Shown: positions 1 to 10,379, numbered from the stretch's first letter. The stretch: DNA of 64,000 nt from Mycolicibacter sp. MU0083 (GCF_963378075.1 NZ_OY726394.1:2542001-2606000), one strand, 5' to 3'. Program-made: numbers and translations. The notes: generated by a model from the sequence alone, not told the origin.

Positions 1-400
1 CAGTCTTTCCGGGCCTGCCCGAAACCACCACGTAGCCGGCCGCTTTGACCCATCCCAGCCCGGTCGTTATGCCGTCGACGGCACGCTCGGCGCCCTCGGT
101 TCCCTCGTTGCCGTGCAGGTAAAGACCGAACGGCCTGCCCCGGGTCGCGTCCAGAATCGGGTAGTAGCAGACGTCGAAGGCATGTTTGAGCGCGCCGCTG
201 ATATAGCCGAGATTGGCCGGGCTGCCCAGCAGGTAGCCGTCGGCGGCCAGCATGTCGGCCGGCGACACCGACAGCGCCGGACGGCGCACCACGTCGACGC
301 CCTCGATCTGGGGGTCGGTGGCCCCGGCCAGCACGGCTTCGAACATCGCCTGACAGTGCGGTGACGGCGTGTGGTGCACCACCAGCAGCGTCTTGGTCAC
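1..400 (-). CDS. Flavodoxin-like protein (partial, 3' end outside window)
   Basis: The visible 133 codons begin with a GTG at 400 (VTKTLLVVHHTPSPHCQAMF) and run off the left edge. The N-terminal beta strand followed by a Thr/Ser/Pro-rich turn, and later GSPANLGYISGALKHAFD, are the FMN phosphate-binding and flavin-contact regions of flavodoxin/NAD(P)H-dependent FMN reductase folds. It corresponds by position and sequence to the conserved protein preceding dapB's neighbour in M. tuberculosis (Rv2771c-like). Its GTG overlaps the upstream gene's stop (GTGA at 397-400), so the two are translationally coupled. The redox partner is unknown. Confidence 0.8.
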   Translation of the reverse strand, partial: MTKTLLVVHHTPSPHCQAMFEAVLAGATDPQIEGVDVVRRPALSVSPADMLAADGYLLGSPANLGYISGALKHAFDVCYYPILDATRGRPFGLYLHGNEGTEGAERAVDGITTGLGWVKAAGYVVVSGRPGKT

Positions 401-861
401 GGGTTCTCCTGCAACCGAACCGCGGTCTTCATCGCCTCACGCGCACGGCGCCGGTCCCCGGCGAACTCGTAGGCCCGGGCCAGCCGGTACCAGCGCCGCC
501 AGTTGTGCGGGTCGTCGTCGAGTTCGGCCTGGACGGTATGGAAAAGAGCGTCGGCGGCGTCGCGTTCGATACGCCCCGATGGCCGCCGCGGCAGGGTTGC
601 GGGGTCCAGTTCCATCCCGTCCTGCGCGATCAGTCGCGACAACCGCTGGTGGGCGAAACCATCACGCAGGGTGGCGATCATCGCCCACAGTCCGATCACC
701 GGCATGATCAGCAGCGCCAGCCCCAGCCCGATCGCCGCCGCCGAACCGGAGGCGATCAGCAGCACCGCGGTCCGGCCCAGGAATGCCAGATACATCAACA
801 GTGCCGCGCACATGAAGGCGGTGAGCGCTTTCACCCGGGTGGCAGGCGACATCATGGCCAC
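397..861 (-). CDS. Small two-helix membrane protein with C-terminal TPR-like helix pair
   Basis: A 154-residue protein. Two hydrophobic helices lie at about residues 13-30 and 33-62. A hydrophilic C-terminal part carries WRRWYRLARAYEFAGDRRRA at about 120-140, which looks like a single TPR-type helix pair. It matches the conserved membrane protein next to dapB in M. tuberculosis (Rv2772c-like). It sits 2 bp after the dapB stop and overlaps the flavodoxin-like gene by 4 bp, so it is an operon member. No biochemical role is known to me. The TPR-like tail suggests protein-protein contact on the cytoplasmic side, which is inference. Confidence 0.85.
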   Translation of the reverse strand: MAMMSPATRVKALTAFMCAALLMYLAFLGRTAVLLIASGSAAAIGLGLALLIMPVIGLWAMIATLRDGFAHQRLSRLIAQDGMELDPATLPRRPSGRIERDAADALFHTVQAELDDDPHNWRRWYRLARAYEFAGDRRRAREAMKTAVRLQENP

Positions 862-863
862 CG

Positions 864-2644
<1,781 letters not shown>

Positions 2645-2662
2645 TTGCGCAGTGTATGCCGC

Positions 2663-3739
2663 CTATGCGTCGATGACGATCCGTCCCCCGCCGGCCCGTG
2701 AGACGCAGACCAGCATCTCGTCGTCGCCCTCCGCGGTGCGTCCACGCCGGTCGACGTCGCCGGCGAGCACCGTGACCTTGCAGGTGCCACAGAATCCCTG
2801 CCGGCAGGAGAACGCGGTGGTCGGATCGGCGTCGAGCATCACGTCGAGGGCGGTGCGATCCGCCGGGATCGCCAACACCCGCCGGGATCGGGACAGTTCC
2901 AGTTCGAACGGCACGCCGTCGACCACCGGCGGTGGGCTGAACCGTTCGTAATGCAGCGGAGCGTCGGCGTGCCTGTCGCGGGTGATGCGTACGGCTTCGA
3001 GCATCGCGCTGGGGCCGCAGACGTATACCGCGGTCTGGGGTCCGGCGCCGGCCAGCAGTTCGTCGGTGGCGGCGAAGCGTCCGTGCTCGTCGTCGGCCCA
3101 TACCGTGACGCGCTCGGGATCCACGGCCAGCACCTCGTCGAGCAAGGGCATGTCGGCTCGGCTGCGTCCGGCGTACACCGCACGCCAGTTCATTTCACGG
3201 GCAGCGGCTTCGCGGATCATCGGCAGCATCGGGGTCACGCCGATACCGCCGATGACGAACAACGCGTCGTCTTCACCGGTCCCCAGATAGAAGGCGTTGC
3301 GCGGCCCCTCGAACAACAGGGTGTCGCCTTCGGCATAGGCCTGGTGCATCTCGACGGAGCCGCCGCCACCGGCGTCGAGGCGGCGCACCGCGATGCGGTA
3401 CTCGGTGCGTCGTCCGGGCACCCCGCACAGCGAATACTGCCGCCGGCGTCCCGACGGCAGTTGCACGTCGATGTGGCTGCCGGGTGTCCAGGACGGCAGC
3501 AGTCCGCCGTCCGGGTCGGCGAGGGTCAACGCCACCACGTCGTCGGTCAACATCTCCCGCTTGGTGACCACCGCGGCGATGGTCCGCGACACCGGGACCA
3601 CCTGCGACGGCTTCCAGCGCGACAGCGCGACGAACCCGCCGAATACCGTGAACGCCCCCAGCAGTGCGTTGAAGAACCGGTCATGCTTCCGCCGGCCGTA
3701 GAGGTCTGCCGGGCGAGATTTCCAGATCCCCTCGGTCAT
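2663..3739 (-). CDS. Phthalate-dioxygenase-reductase-type oxidoreductase with C-terminal [2Fe-2S]
   Basis: A 358-residue electron-transfer flavoprotein. The flavin-binding barrel carries RRQYSLCG (the R-x-Y-S motif). The nicotinamide domain has GGIGVTPML. The C-terminal plant-type ferredoxin domain has Cys312, Cys317, Cys320 and Cys345 (C-x4-C-x2-C-x24-C). Such enzymes pass electrons from NAD(P)H to an oxygenase. A hydrophobic stretch lies near residues 25-40. The start at 3739 is 1 bp beyond the upstream stop, so it is coupled to the hydrolase gene. The terminal oxygenase partner may be the PF10118-type diiron-like protein at 4706-5614 (inference). Rv2776c-like. Confidence 0.92.
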   Translation of the reverse strand: MTEGIWKSRPADLYGRRKHDRFFNALLGAFTVFGGFVALSRWKPSQVVPVSRTIAAVVTKREMLTDDVVALTLADPDGGLLPSWTPGSHIDVQLPSGRRRQYSLCGVPGRRTEYRIAVRRLDAGGGGSVEMHQAYAEGDTLLFEGPRNAFYLGTGEDDALFVIGGIGVTPMLPMIREAAAREMNWRAVYAGRSRADMPLLDEVLAVDPERVTVWADDEHGRFAATDELLAGAGPQTAVYVCGPSAMLEAVRITRDRHADAPLHYERFSPPPVVDGVPFELELSRSRRVLAIPADRTALDVMLDADPTTAFSCRQGFCGTCKVTVLAGDVDRRGRTAEGDDEMLVCVSRAGGGRIVIDA

Positions 3740-3740
3740 C

Positions 3741-4670
3741 TCAGGCGGGCCGAACGTCGTTTCCGTCCACCGCGGCGGCGACGCTGAGCTGGACCCATTC
3801 GTCGGTGTGCCGGGCGATGACGTCGGGGCGATCGGCGACCACCCAGTGCCCGCCGGCGATGTCGAGCACTCGGTGGTTGGCCGGGATGGCGCCGGTGTAT
3901 CGCTGCAATGCGGGACTGACGAAGAGGTCCAGTCGTGGCGCGAGCACCTGTACCGCGACGTCGGTCACCGGTAGCGGCGTGGCCGGCCGCAGCAGCGGTC
4001 CGGGCATGTTGGCCCGGTACAGGTTCAGCCCGTTGACGTAGTCGTTCTCGCCGCGGGGCACGGCCGGCTGCGGCTTGCCGGAGCGGCCGATACGGTCAAG
4101 CCAGCCAAGGACTTTGACGCCCACTCCCGACCGGAAAAGCGCCTCGGGAAGTCGGGGGGTCAGGAACAGCCAGATGTAGCTCGACTCGAGGAACTGGCGC
4201 ACCACGTCGCCCAGGGTCCGCAGGTCTCGGGGCGACCGCAGGAACCGGCCGGCGTAGTCCAGGTGCGGACCTGAAATCGACGTGTAGGAGGCGATTTTGG
4301 CTGCGACACCCGCATCGGTGATGGCCGCCCAGCCCTGGATCGATCCCCAGTCGTGCCCCAGCAGGTGAACCTGGTCGACCCCCAGATGCTCGATCACCGC
4401 GGCGACGTCGGCGACCAACCGGGGGAACCGGTAGCCCGAACGGTCCGCCGGCGCCGTGGATTCCCCAGCGCCGCGCACGTCGTAGGCGACGATGTTGTAG
4501 CGGTCCGGTTGTTGCTCGATCAGTGCGCGGGCCACCCCGTCCCAGACGTGATGGTTGTCCGGGTAGCCGTGGATCGCCAGAATGGTGGGCCGCTGCGGAT
4601 CCACCTCGGTGTAGGCGTATACCGCCAGGTTCACACCGTCGGCCGACGTCACAGTGGTGGGGGTCGTCAT
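3741..4670 (-). CDS. Epoxide-hydrolase-like alpha/beta-hydrolase
   Basis: A 309-residue protein. The oxyanion motif HGYP is at residues 34-37. The nucleophile elbow is GHDWG with Asp107, which is characteristic of epoxide hydrolases and haloalkane dehalogenases rather than Ser esterases. A C-terminal catalytic His275 lies in GGHWVV. The cap region (about 140-220) is long and resembles the N-terminal hydrolase half of EphD-type proteins. The ATG at 4670 is chosen because homology begins there; a longer upstream reading lacks it. It lies 35 bp after the metal-dependent hydrolase gene and 1 bp before the oxidoreductase gene. Confidence 0.9.
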   Translation of the reverse strand: MTTPTTVTSADGVNLAVYAYTEVDPQRPTILAIHGYPDNHHVWDGVARALIEQQPDRYNIVAYDVRGAGESTAPADRSGYRFPRLVADVAAVIEHLGVDQVHLLGHDWGSIQGWAAITDAGVAAKIASYTSISGPHLDYAGRFLRSPRDLRTLGDVVRQFLESSYIWLFLTPRLPEALFRSGVGVKVLGWLDRIGRSGKPQPAVPRGENDYVNGLNLYRANMPGPLLRPATPLPVTDVAVQVLAPRLDLFVSPALQRYTGAIPANHRVLDIAGGHWVVADRPDVIARHTDEWVQLSVAAAVDGNDVRPA

Positions 4671-4705
4671 CGACTGAGCTCCTTTGAGTTTCGACGCGAT
4701 GGCGG

Positions 4706-5614
4706 TCAGTGCGTGGCGCGGGCGGCGGGCGACACGGCCAGGTAGTTGACCGCCTTCTCCACCCCGCCCAGTTGCGACGGGTGGAAGCCGGGACGGTAGT
4801 AGGAGGCGATCGCGGGAAGGAATTCGAAGGGCGAGGGCACCAGGCCGCGTCGTGCCGCGATGAACCAGTCCCGCCATCGCGGCTTGACGCTCGCGGGCAG
4901 TTCGGGGTCCACCTTGTACATGAACCGGAGGCCGCGGATCCACAGCAGCAGCATCAGCGGCGTGACGATCAACTGGGTGCGAACCTGTCGTAGGTAGCCG
5001 GCCCGCAGGTGTTTCATCACGTCGAAGGCCACCGCTTTGTGTTCGACCTCCTCGGCACCGTGCCAGCGGAGCATGTCCAGCAGAGCCGGATGCACCCCGG
5101 CCCGGTCGAGTGCGGGGCTGTCCAGGATCCACTCGCCGAGGATCGCCGTGTAGTGCTCGACGGCGGACACCAGTGCCAGGCGTTCGAGTAGCCAGCGCTG
5201 CTGCCGGCGTTTGCTCCAGTTCGGTCGGTCACCGAGCATGGTGCCGAACAGCCATTTCATCTGGTCGGTGAACGGCGCCATGTCGACGCCACGGGTGGCC
5301 AGGTGGTCGACGATCCCGGCGTGAGCCTGCGAGTGGGTGGCCTCCTGGCCGATGAAGCCCTGGACGTCGAGCCGCAGTTGGTCGTCCTTGATCAGCGGTA
5401 GTGCCTGTTTGAAGATGTCGACGAAGAATTCCTCGCCCGCCGGCAGCAATAGGTGCAGCACGTTGCAGAAGTGCGTCACGAACGGCTCGCCGGGCACGTA
5501 GTGCACCGGCAGATCCGACCAGTCGAACCCGACGTCGCGGGCCTGCAGGACGATGCGCTCGTGATCCAGCGAGGCGTCGTGGGGACCGGCTGCGGTGTCG
5601 TCAACGCTGAGCAT
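4706..5614 (-). CDS. Metal-dependent hydrolase family protein (COG3687/PF10118 type)
   Basis: A 302-residue helical protein. Repeated Glu/His motifs (PAGEEFF, GQEATHSQAH, SAVEHYTA, GAEEVEHKA) are those expected of a carboxylate-bridged metal site. It resembles the conserved protein Rv2777c. The ATG at 5614 is favoured over an upstream ATG at 5644 because a strong AGGAGGT sits 4 bp before it. It is the first gene of the minus-strand run down to the window edge. It faces the PE cassette across a 270-bp divergent intergenic region. The reaction is unknown; partnership with the adjacent electron-transfer protein is inference. Confidence 0.85.
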   Translation of the reverse strand: MLSVDDTAAGPHDASLDHERIVLQARDVGFDWSDLPVHYVPGEPFVTHFCNVLHLLLPAGEEFFVDIFKQALPLIKDDQLRLDVQGFIGQEATHSQAHAGIVDHLATRGVDMAPFTDQMKWLFGTMLGDRPNWSKRRQQRWLLERLALVSAVEHYTAILGEWILDSPALDRAGVHPALLDMLRWHGAEEVEHKAVAFDVMKHLRAGYLRQVRTQLIVTPLMLLLWIRGLRFMYKVDPELPASVKPRWRDWFIAARRGLVPSPFEFLPAIASYYRPGFHPSQLGGVEKAVNYLAVSPAARATH

Positions 5615-5716
5615 ACGACCTCCTTTTCGACAAATATACGTCAAATGTCAAGAACCGCCGGTACCGGGTACATCGCCGGGATGGTCCGCTCACGGTGCGC
5701 GTGGCGCCGTCGTCGT

Positions 5717-5762
5717 GTTACGGCGTCGTTACGTTGTGATCGCTCTGTTACGGAGCAGTTAC
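5717..5762 (+). promoter_or_regulatory. Two pairs of 11-bp-spaced GTTAC direct repeats
   Basis: GTTAC occurs at 5717-5721, 5728-5732, 5747-5751 and 5758-5762. Each pair has the form 7 bp, 4-bp spacer, 7 bp (GTTACGG-CGTC-GTTACGT and GTTACGG-AGCA-GTTACAT), and the pairs are 30 bp apart. Repeats one helical turn apart are typical of OmpR/PhoB-family response-regulator sites. The array ends 122 bp upstream of the PE start. Which regulator binds is inference. Confidence 0.5.
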
Positions 5763-5793
5763 ATTGTGCGGCCGCTGTTTAAGAGCCTGTTAA

Positions 5794-5814
5794 CCAGCTT
5801 GAATCCCAAGCTGG
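5794..5814. promoter_or_regulatory. Perfect 8-bp inverted repeat in PE leader
   Basis: CCAGCTTG at 5794-5801 and CAAGCTGG at 5807-5814 flank a 5-nt loop. There is no T-run, so it is not a classical terminator. It lies 70 bp before the PE start and could be an operator or a leader-RNA hairpin. Confidence 0.45.
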
Positions 5815-5884
5815 CTATCAGGAAACGTCAAGGGCAACGCTTGAGCCGACTCCCCCAGCCGGCCTTTTTTATGAGGAGAAGCCT

Positions 5885-6184
5885 TTGTCTTTCGTAACCG
5901 CGTACCCGGAAGAACTGACGACCGCGGCCGACAGTCTCGGAGGTACCGGCTCCGCACTCGCCTCCCTGAACGCTGCCGCGCAGGGGCCGATCACCGGTGT
6001 GGTTCCGCCGTCCAGCGACGACGTATCGGCCCTGACCGCGGCGAAGTTCGCCGCGCACGGACTGCTCTACGAGCAGATCAGTGCACAGGCCACCGCCATC
6101 CACGAGATGTTCGTCGCCGCTCTCGCCGGCAGCGCGACCTCGTACGCCGCAGCGGAAGCCGCCAACGCGGCGGCCGCGGGCTGA
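5885..6184 (+). CDS. PE family protein (ESX-5 type)
   Basis: A 99-residue PE domain alone with no C-terminal extension: [17 protein letters not shown] at the N-terminus and a C-terminal YAAAE (about residues 86-90), the YxxxD/E type VII secretion signal. PE proteins pair with a PPE partner as a four-helix bundle and leave the cell by an ESX system. The start is TTG at 5885, preceded by GAGGAGA at 5873-5879; no in-frame ATG serves. The PPE gene follows 17 bp after the stop, the usual arrangement. Confidence 0.94.
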   Translation: MSFVTAYPEELTTAADSLGGTGSALASLNAAAQGPITGVVPPSSDDVSALTAAKFAAHGLLYEQISAQATAIHEMFVAALAGSATSYAAAEAANAAAAG

Positions 6185-6201
6185 GCCGAGAGGAACGCGA
6201 C

Positions 6202-7365
6202 ATGGATTACGCAGCCTTGCCGCCGGAGATCAACTCCGGACGGATGTACGCCGGCCCGGGCACCGGGTCGTTGCTGGCCGCCGGGGCGGCTTGGGATCAG
6301 TTGGCCGCCGAGTTGCATACCGCGGCATCCAATTACCAGTCGGTGATCTCCGGGCTCACCAGCGGAGCCTGGACCGGGGTGGCCTCGACACGCATGGCCG
6401 CCGCAGCCGGGCCATACATCACCTGGCTCAGCGCCACCGGCACGCAGGCCGAACAGGCCGGCGCGCAGGCCAAGGCCGCCGCGGCCGCGCACGCGAGCGC
6501 CTACGCGATGACGGTGCCCCCACCGGCCATCGCGGCCAACCGCGCCCAGTTGGCGACCCTGGTGGCCACCAATTTCTTCGGCCAGAACACACCGGCCATC
6601 GCGGCCACCGAGGCGCTCTACGCCGAGATGTGGGCCCAGGACGCCACCGCGATGTACGCCTACGCGGCCGCAGCCGAGACGGCGTCGCAGATGACGCCCT
6701 TCGCGCCGCCGCCGCAGACGGCCAACCCCGCCGGCGCGGTCGCGCAGAGCGCTGCCGCGACCCAAGGAGCCGGGCAGGCCGCTACCTCCCAGGTCCTGCA
6801 GGGGTTGTCGAACGCCCTCGTCGGCTCGGCGGCGGCGGGTGACTCGGCGCTGCCCGCCATCTTCAGCGAACTGTCGACGTTGGGCGCCGCTCCGGTGTCC
6901 ACCTTCATGAGCACCGCCATCATCGCCGCCTTCATCCCCGAATACCTCATCGCCGCCGCGGACCTCCCGTCGCCGTTCGGTCTGTCGGAAGCCGCACCGG
7001 CCTCCATTGCCGCCGGTGTCGGGTTGGGCCTGGCTCCGGTCATGGCAGCGCCCGCATCGGCTGGGCTGGCATCGGCGACGACGGCCGGCGTCGGCACCGC
7101 ACAATCGGTCAGCGGCCTGTCGGTGCCGAAGGCCTGGGCCACCGCGGCCCCGGAGATGCGTCTGGCCGCGGCAGAATTCGCGGCTGCCAACGTCGTCGCC
7201 AGCGAAAGCGCTGCCGGCGGAATGCTTTCCGGTATGCCGCTGTTCGGCGGTGCGCCACTGATGGCGATGGGTGGCCGCGGAGCCAACGGCCAGTACCGGG
7301 AGAACAAGTCGGTCGAGGACGCCAAACGGAAAGCCGTCCGGGGGCGACGCTCCACCATGTGGTGA
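6202..7365 (+). CDS. PPE family protein, PPE-SVP subgroup
   Basis: A 387-residue PPE protein. The N-terminal domain of about 175 residues starts [20 protein letters not shown] and carries the W-x-G turn (AWTGVAS) near residue 57. After an Ala-rich linker, the [11 protein letters not shown] motif near residue 308 defines the PPE-SVP subgroup, which is secreted mostly through ESX-5. The C-terminus ends in a basic tail ([12 protein letters not shown]). It is the predicted partner of the upstream PE. Localisation would be the outer envelope or extracellular. Confidence 0.95.
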   Translation: MDYAALPPEINSGRMYAGPGTGSLLAAGAAWDQLAAELHTAASNYQSVISGLTSGAWTGVASTRMAAAAGPYITWLSATGTQAEQAGAQAKAAAAAHASAYAMTVPPPAIAANRAQLATLVATNFFGQNTPAIAATEALYAEMWAQDATAMYAYAAAAETASQMTPFAPPPQTANPAGAVAQSAAATQGAGQAATSQVLQGLSNALVGSAAAGDSALPAIFSELSTLGAAPVSTFMSTAIIAAFIPEYLIAAADLPSPFGLSEAAPASIAAGVGLGLAPVMAAPASAGLASATTAGVGTAQSVSGLSVPKAWATAAPEMRLAAAEFAAANVVASESAAGGMLSGMPLFGGAPLMAMGGRGANGQYRENKSVEDAKRKAVRGRRSTMW

Positions 7366-7414
7366 CACGACGACATAGACCAACACCGATTTTTAATGTG
7401 AGGAGAGCAGTTTC

Positions 7415-7711
7415 ATGGCACGTTTTATGACGGATCCGGATGCGATGCGCGCGATGGCGGGTCGTTTCGATGTGCATGCGCAGACGGTGGAGGATGAGGC
7501 GCGTCGGATGTGGGCGTCGTCGACGAACATCTCCGGTGCGGGCTGGGGTGGTCTGGCCGAGCGGACCTCGATGGACACCATGGGGACGATGCAGACGGCG
7601 TTTCGCAACATTGTGACGATGTTGCACAGCGTGCGTGATGGGTTGATTCGGGATGCGAATCACTACGAGCAGCAGGAAGCTGCGTCGCAGCAGATCCTGT
7701 CGGGCAGCTAG
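7415..7711 (+). CDS. Esx WXG100 protein, QILSS/EsxM-like (ESX-5 type)
   Basis: A 98-residue WXG100 protein beginning [18 protein letters not shown], with GAGWGGLAE as the helix-turn-helix W-x-G and YEQQE near residue 88 as the YxxxE secretion signal, ending ASQQILSGS. It matches the EsxJ/K/M/P/W family of M. tuberculosis, which partners EsxI/L/N/O/V. A GAGGAG ribosome-binding site lies 8 bp before the ATG. It lies 49 bp after the PPE stop and 20 bp before its partner. Codons end in G or T far more often than in the neighbouring PE/PPE genes. Confidence 0.95.
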   Translation: MARFMTDPDAMRAMAGRFDVHAQTVEDEARRMWASSTNISGAGWGGLAERTSMDTMGTMQTAFRNIVTMLHSVRDGLIRDANHYEQQEAASQQILSGS

Positions 7712-7731
7712 AGGCGAGAGGGAGTCCAGAG

Positions 7732-8016
7732 ATGTCGATCAATTACCAGTTCGGTGATGTCAATGCCCATGGTGCGTTGATTCGTGCGCAGGCGGCGTCG
7801 TTGGAGGCCGAGCATCAGGCGATCGTGCACGATGTGATGGCTGCCGGTGATTTCTGGGGTGGTTCGGGTTCGGTGGCGTGCCAGGAGTTCGTGACGCAGT
7901 TGGGTCGCAACTTCGCGCTGATCTACGAGCAGGCCAACGCTCACGGTCAGAAGGTGCAGACCGCCGGCAACAACATGGCCAACACCGACGCCTCCGTCGG
8001 TTCCAGCTGGGCCTGA
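7732..8016 (+). CDS. Esx WXG100 protein, EsxN-like (ESX-5 type)
   Basis: A 94-residue protein, MSINYQFGDVNAHGALIRAQ at the start, W-x-G in DFWGGSGS, and AGNNMANTDASVGSSWA at the end. This is the EsxI/L/N/O/V (Mtb9.9) family. It forms a heterodimer with the upstream Esx protein and is exported with it. The start ATG at 7732 has GAGAGGGAG upstream. The gene ends 10 bp before the convergent nitronate monooxygenase stop, so the cassette is complete: PE, PPE, EsxM-like, EsxN-like. Confidence 0.95.
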   Translation: MSINYQFGDVNAHGALIRAQAASLEAEHQAIVHDVMAAGDFWGGSGSVACQEFVTQLGRNFALIYEQANAHGQKVQTAGNNMANTDASVGSSWA

Positions 8017-8026
8017 GCGCCGCGGG

Positions 8027-9052
8027 TCAGCCGGCCGCCAGATCGGCGACGATCTCGGCGGCCGGCCCCGAACGCGCACTGCGGTAGGCGGTTCCGGCCC
8101 ACAGGCTGGTCCCGTGCGGGTCGTCCACGGCCACCGCGGCCGCCCGAATCGGTGCCGTCATGTGGTTGATCTCGGGGTATCCGATCGGCGCCACGTCGCT
8201 GAAGGCGCGGGTGAAATCGTTCTCCAGGCTGCGGGCATAGCGGCCGGAGAATGCACACGTCACCGTGGTGTTGGTGAACTCCGGGTTGGTCAGCGCCGCC
8301 CGGTGCGTGGGGTTGGTGCCCGCTTCGTCGGCCAGCAGCAGTGCGGTGCCCACCTGCGCGGCCTGCGCGCCGCGGGCAAGCACCGCGGCGACATCGGCGG
8401 CCGTGCCCAGGCCACCCGCCGCGATCAGGGGGACGTGCCCGTGCGCGTGACGGATCTGTGCCAGCAGATCCTCCAGGGAATCGGTTCCCGGCTCCACGTC
8501 GGGGGCGAACGTGCCGCGGTGACCTCCGGCCGCCGGTCCCTGCACCACCAGCGCCTCGGCGCCGTGCCCCAGCGCGACACCGGCCTCATAGGCCGACGTC
8601 ACCGTGACCACGGTCAGGATTCGCAGGCTACGCAGCAACTCCAGCTCATCCGGTGTCGGCGTTCCGAACGTGAACGACACCACGTGGGGCCGCAGATCGG
8701 CCACCACCTGGAGCTTCTCCGGCCAGCAATCGTCATCGCCGAAGCGGGGCCGGCCCAGCTCCACCCCGTAGTACTCGGCCAGCGGATCCAACAGCTCGAC
8801 GTAGTCGTCGAGCAACACCACATCGGCGCCACTGGGCTGCGGGACAAAGAGATTGACCCCGATCGGAGCGCTGGTGGCCGACCGCGTCGCGGTGATCTCG
8901 TCAGCCAATTGCTGCGGCGTACGGTAACCGCCGGCGAGAAACCCCAGCCCGCCCGCCTGCGACACCGCGGCCGCCAACGCCGGTGTAGTGGGACCGCCGG
9001 CCATCGGCGCGCCGATCAACGGGATCGAAAGCTCGGAGAGACTGAACGCCAT
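8027..9052 (-). CDS. Nitronate monooxygenase / 2-nitropropane dioxygenase family FMN enzyme
   Basis: A 341-residue TIM-barrel flavoprotein. The N-terminal IPLIGAPMAGGPTTPALAAA is the FMN-barrel start. VVQGPAAGGHRGTF holds the family His and Gly-rich loop, and IAAGGLGTAADVAAVLARGA is the phosphate-binding strand. The family oxidises alkyl nitronates such as propionate 3-nitronate to aldehydes or keto acids. It is Rv2781c-like and keeps the same place next to pepR, 4 bp downstream of the pepR stop, so it is an operon member. Confidence 0.92.
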   Translation of the reverse strand: MAFSLSELSIPLIGAPMAGGPTTPALAAAVSQAGGLGFLAGGYRTPQQLADEITATRSATSAPIGVNLFVPQPSGADVVLLDDYVELLDPLAEYYGVELGRPRFGDDDCWPEKLQVVADLRPHVVSFTFGTPTPDELELLRSLRILTVVTVTSAYEAGVALGHGAEALVVQGPAAGGHRGTFAPDVEPGTDSLEDLLAQIRHAHGHVPLIAAGGLGTAADVAAVLARGAQAAQVGTALLLADEAGTNPTHRAALTNPEFTNTTVTCAFSGRYARSLENDFTRAFSDVAPIGYPEINHMTAPIRAAAVAVDDPHGTSLWAGTAYRSARSGPAAEIVADLAAG

Positions 9053-9056
9053 CTCT

Positions 9057-10379
9057 CTAGCCTGCCATCGACCGCAAGCGCCGCGGAAGCGCCCCTTTCG
9101 ACCGGTACGGACCCAGAACCGCCACCCCGTAGGGCTGACGCAACAGTTCGCGGGCTACCGCATTGACCTCGTCGAGGGTGACCGCGGACAGTTCCCGCAG
9201 GGTTCGTGCGATGGGCCGGTGCCGGCCGTAGTTCAACTCGGTACGGCCCAACCGGTTCATCCGCGAGCCGGAATCCTCGAGCCCCAGCACCAATCCGCCG
9301 CGCAGCGAGCCCTTGGCGATCCGGCACTCCTCGGCGGTGATCCCGTCGCGGGCCACTTCCTCGAGCACCTCGGTGGTCACCGCCGCCACCTCGGCGAAGC
9401 GGTCCGGTTGGCAGGCGGTGTAGACCGACAGGGCACCGGCGTCGGCGAAGGTGTCCACCGACGAGTAGATCGAGTACGCCAGGCCGCGGGTCTCCCGAAT
9501 CTCTTGGAACAGGCGGGAACTCAATCCTCCCCCCAGTGCGGTGTTGAGTACCGCCAGGGCCTGCCGGTGTTGCCAGTTGCGTCCCGGGGCGCGCACCCCC
9601 AGCGACATGTGGGTCTGGTCGGCATCCCGGTTGACGACGGTCAGTCCCGGGGTTCCCGGGATGCGGGCGGCGCCGCGCCGCGGTGCGACGGGCTCCCGGC
9701 CGCGGACCAGTCGGTGCCCGAAGTGTTCTCGCACCAACGCCACCACCGTGGCGTGGTCGATATTGCCGGCGACGGCCACCACCATGCGTTCGGGCGTGTA
9801 GCGGCGCTGGTGGAACGACCGCAGCTGGGCCCGGGTCATCGATGACACCGATTCGACGTTTCCGATCACCGGCCGCCCGATCGGATGATCGCCGAACAGC
9901 GTCGACAAGAACACGTCGCCGAGGGCGTCCTCGGGATCGTCGTCGCGCATGGCGATTTCCTCGAGGACCACGTCGCGTTCGAGGTCGACGTCGGCGGCCG
10001 CGCACGATCCGTTGAGCACCACGTCGCTGACCAGTGCTACGGCCAGCTCCAGGTCGGTGTCGAGTACGTGGGCGTAGTAGCAGGTGTGCTCTTTGCCGGT
10101 GAAGGCGTTGAGTTCACCGCCGACGGCGTCCATCGCCTGGGCGATACCGGTCGCGGTGCGGGTCGGAGTCGCCTTGAACAGCAGGTGTTCGAGGAAGTGC
10201 GCGGCCCCGGCGACCGTGGTGCCCTCGTCACGGGATCCGACGCCGACCCAGACGCCCACCGACGCCGAGCGGACCGCGGGGAGGTACTCGGTGACCACCC
10301 GCAGTCCACCCGGCAGGGTGGTGCGTCGCAGTGTGGCGCGCGGTCGCGCCGCGATGTCAGCTTTCGGCAGGCGCGGCAT
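9057..10379 (-). CDS. pepR: M16-family zinc metalloprotease
   Basis: A 440-residue M16 peptidase related to processing proteases. The inverted zinc motif is H61-F-L-E64-H65, followed by the distal Glu region [12 protein letters not shown]. The C-terminal domain contains [14 protein letters not shown], the R/Y motif that helps bind substrate. The ATG at 10379 ([14 protein letters not shown]) is where homology starts; reading further upstream runs into gpsI in another frame. It overlaps the 3' end of gpsI by 23 bp, as in M. tuberculosis, implying coupled translation. Confidence 0.93.
   Translation of the reverse strand: MPRLPKADIAARPRATLRRTTLPGGLRVVTEYLPAVRSASVGVWVGVGSRDEGTTVAGAAHFLEHLLFKATPTRTATGIAQAMDAVGGELNAFTGKEHTCYYAHVLDTDLELAVALVSDVVLNGSCAAADVDLERDVVLEEIAMRDDDPEDALGDVFLSTLFGDHPIGRPVIGNVESVSSMTRAQLRSFHQRRYTPERMVVAVAGNIDHATVVALVREHFGHRLVRGREPVAPRRGAARIPGTPGLTVVNRDADQTHMSLGVRAPGRNWQHRQALAVLNTALGGGLSSRLFQEIRETRGLAYSIYSSVDTFADAGALSVYTACQPDRFAEVAAVTTEVLEEVARDGITAEECRIAKGSLRGGLVLGLEDSGSRMNRLGRTELNYGRHRPIARTLRELSAVTLDEVNAVARELLRQPYGVAVLGPYRSKGALPRRLRSMAG

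Larger units (their letters stand above)
5615..5884. promoter_or_regulatory. Divergent intergenic region between metal-dependent hydrolase gene and PE gene
   Basis: The 270-bp region holds the hydrolase leader with its Shine-Dalgarno on the left and the PE leader on the right. Four GTTAC direct repeats lie at 5717-5762 and a perfect inverted repeat at 5794-5814; both are listed separately. An ATG at 5871 just before the PE gene is out of frame and supplies the GAGGAGA ribosome-binding site. No other gene is seen here. Confidence 0.6.

Noticed and set aside
5871..5884. ATG at 5871 as the PE start
   Set aside because: It is out of frame with the PE domain and forms part of the ribosome-binding site for the TTG at 5885.
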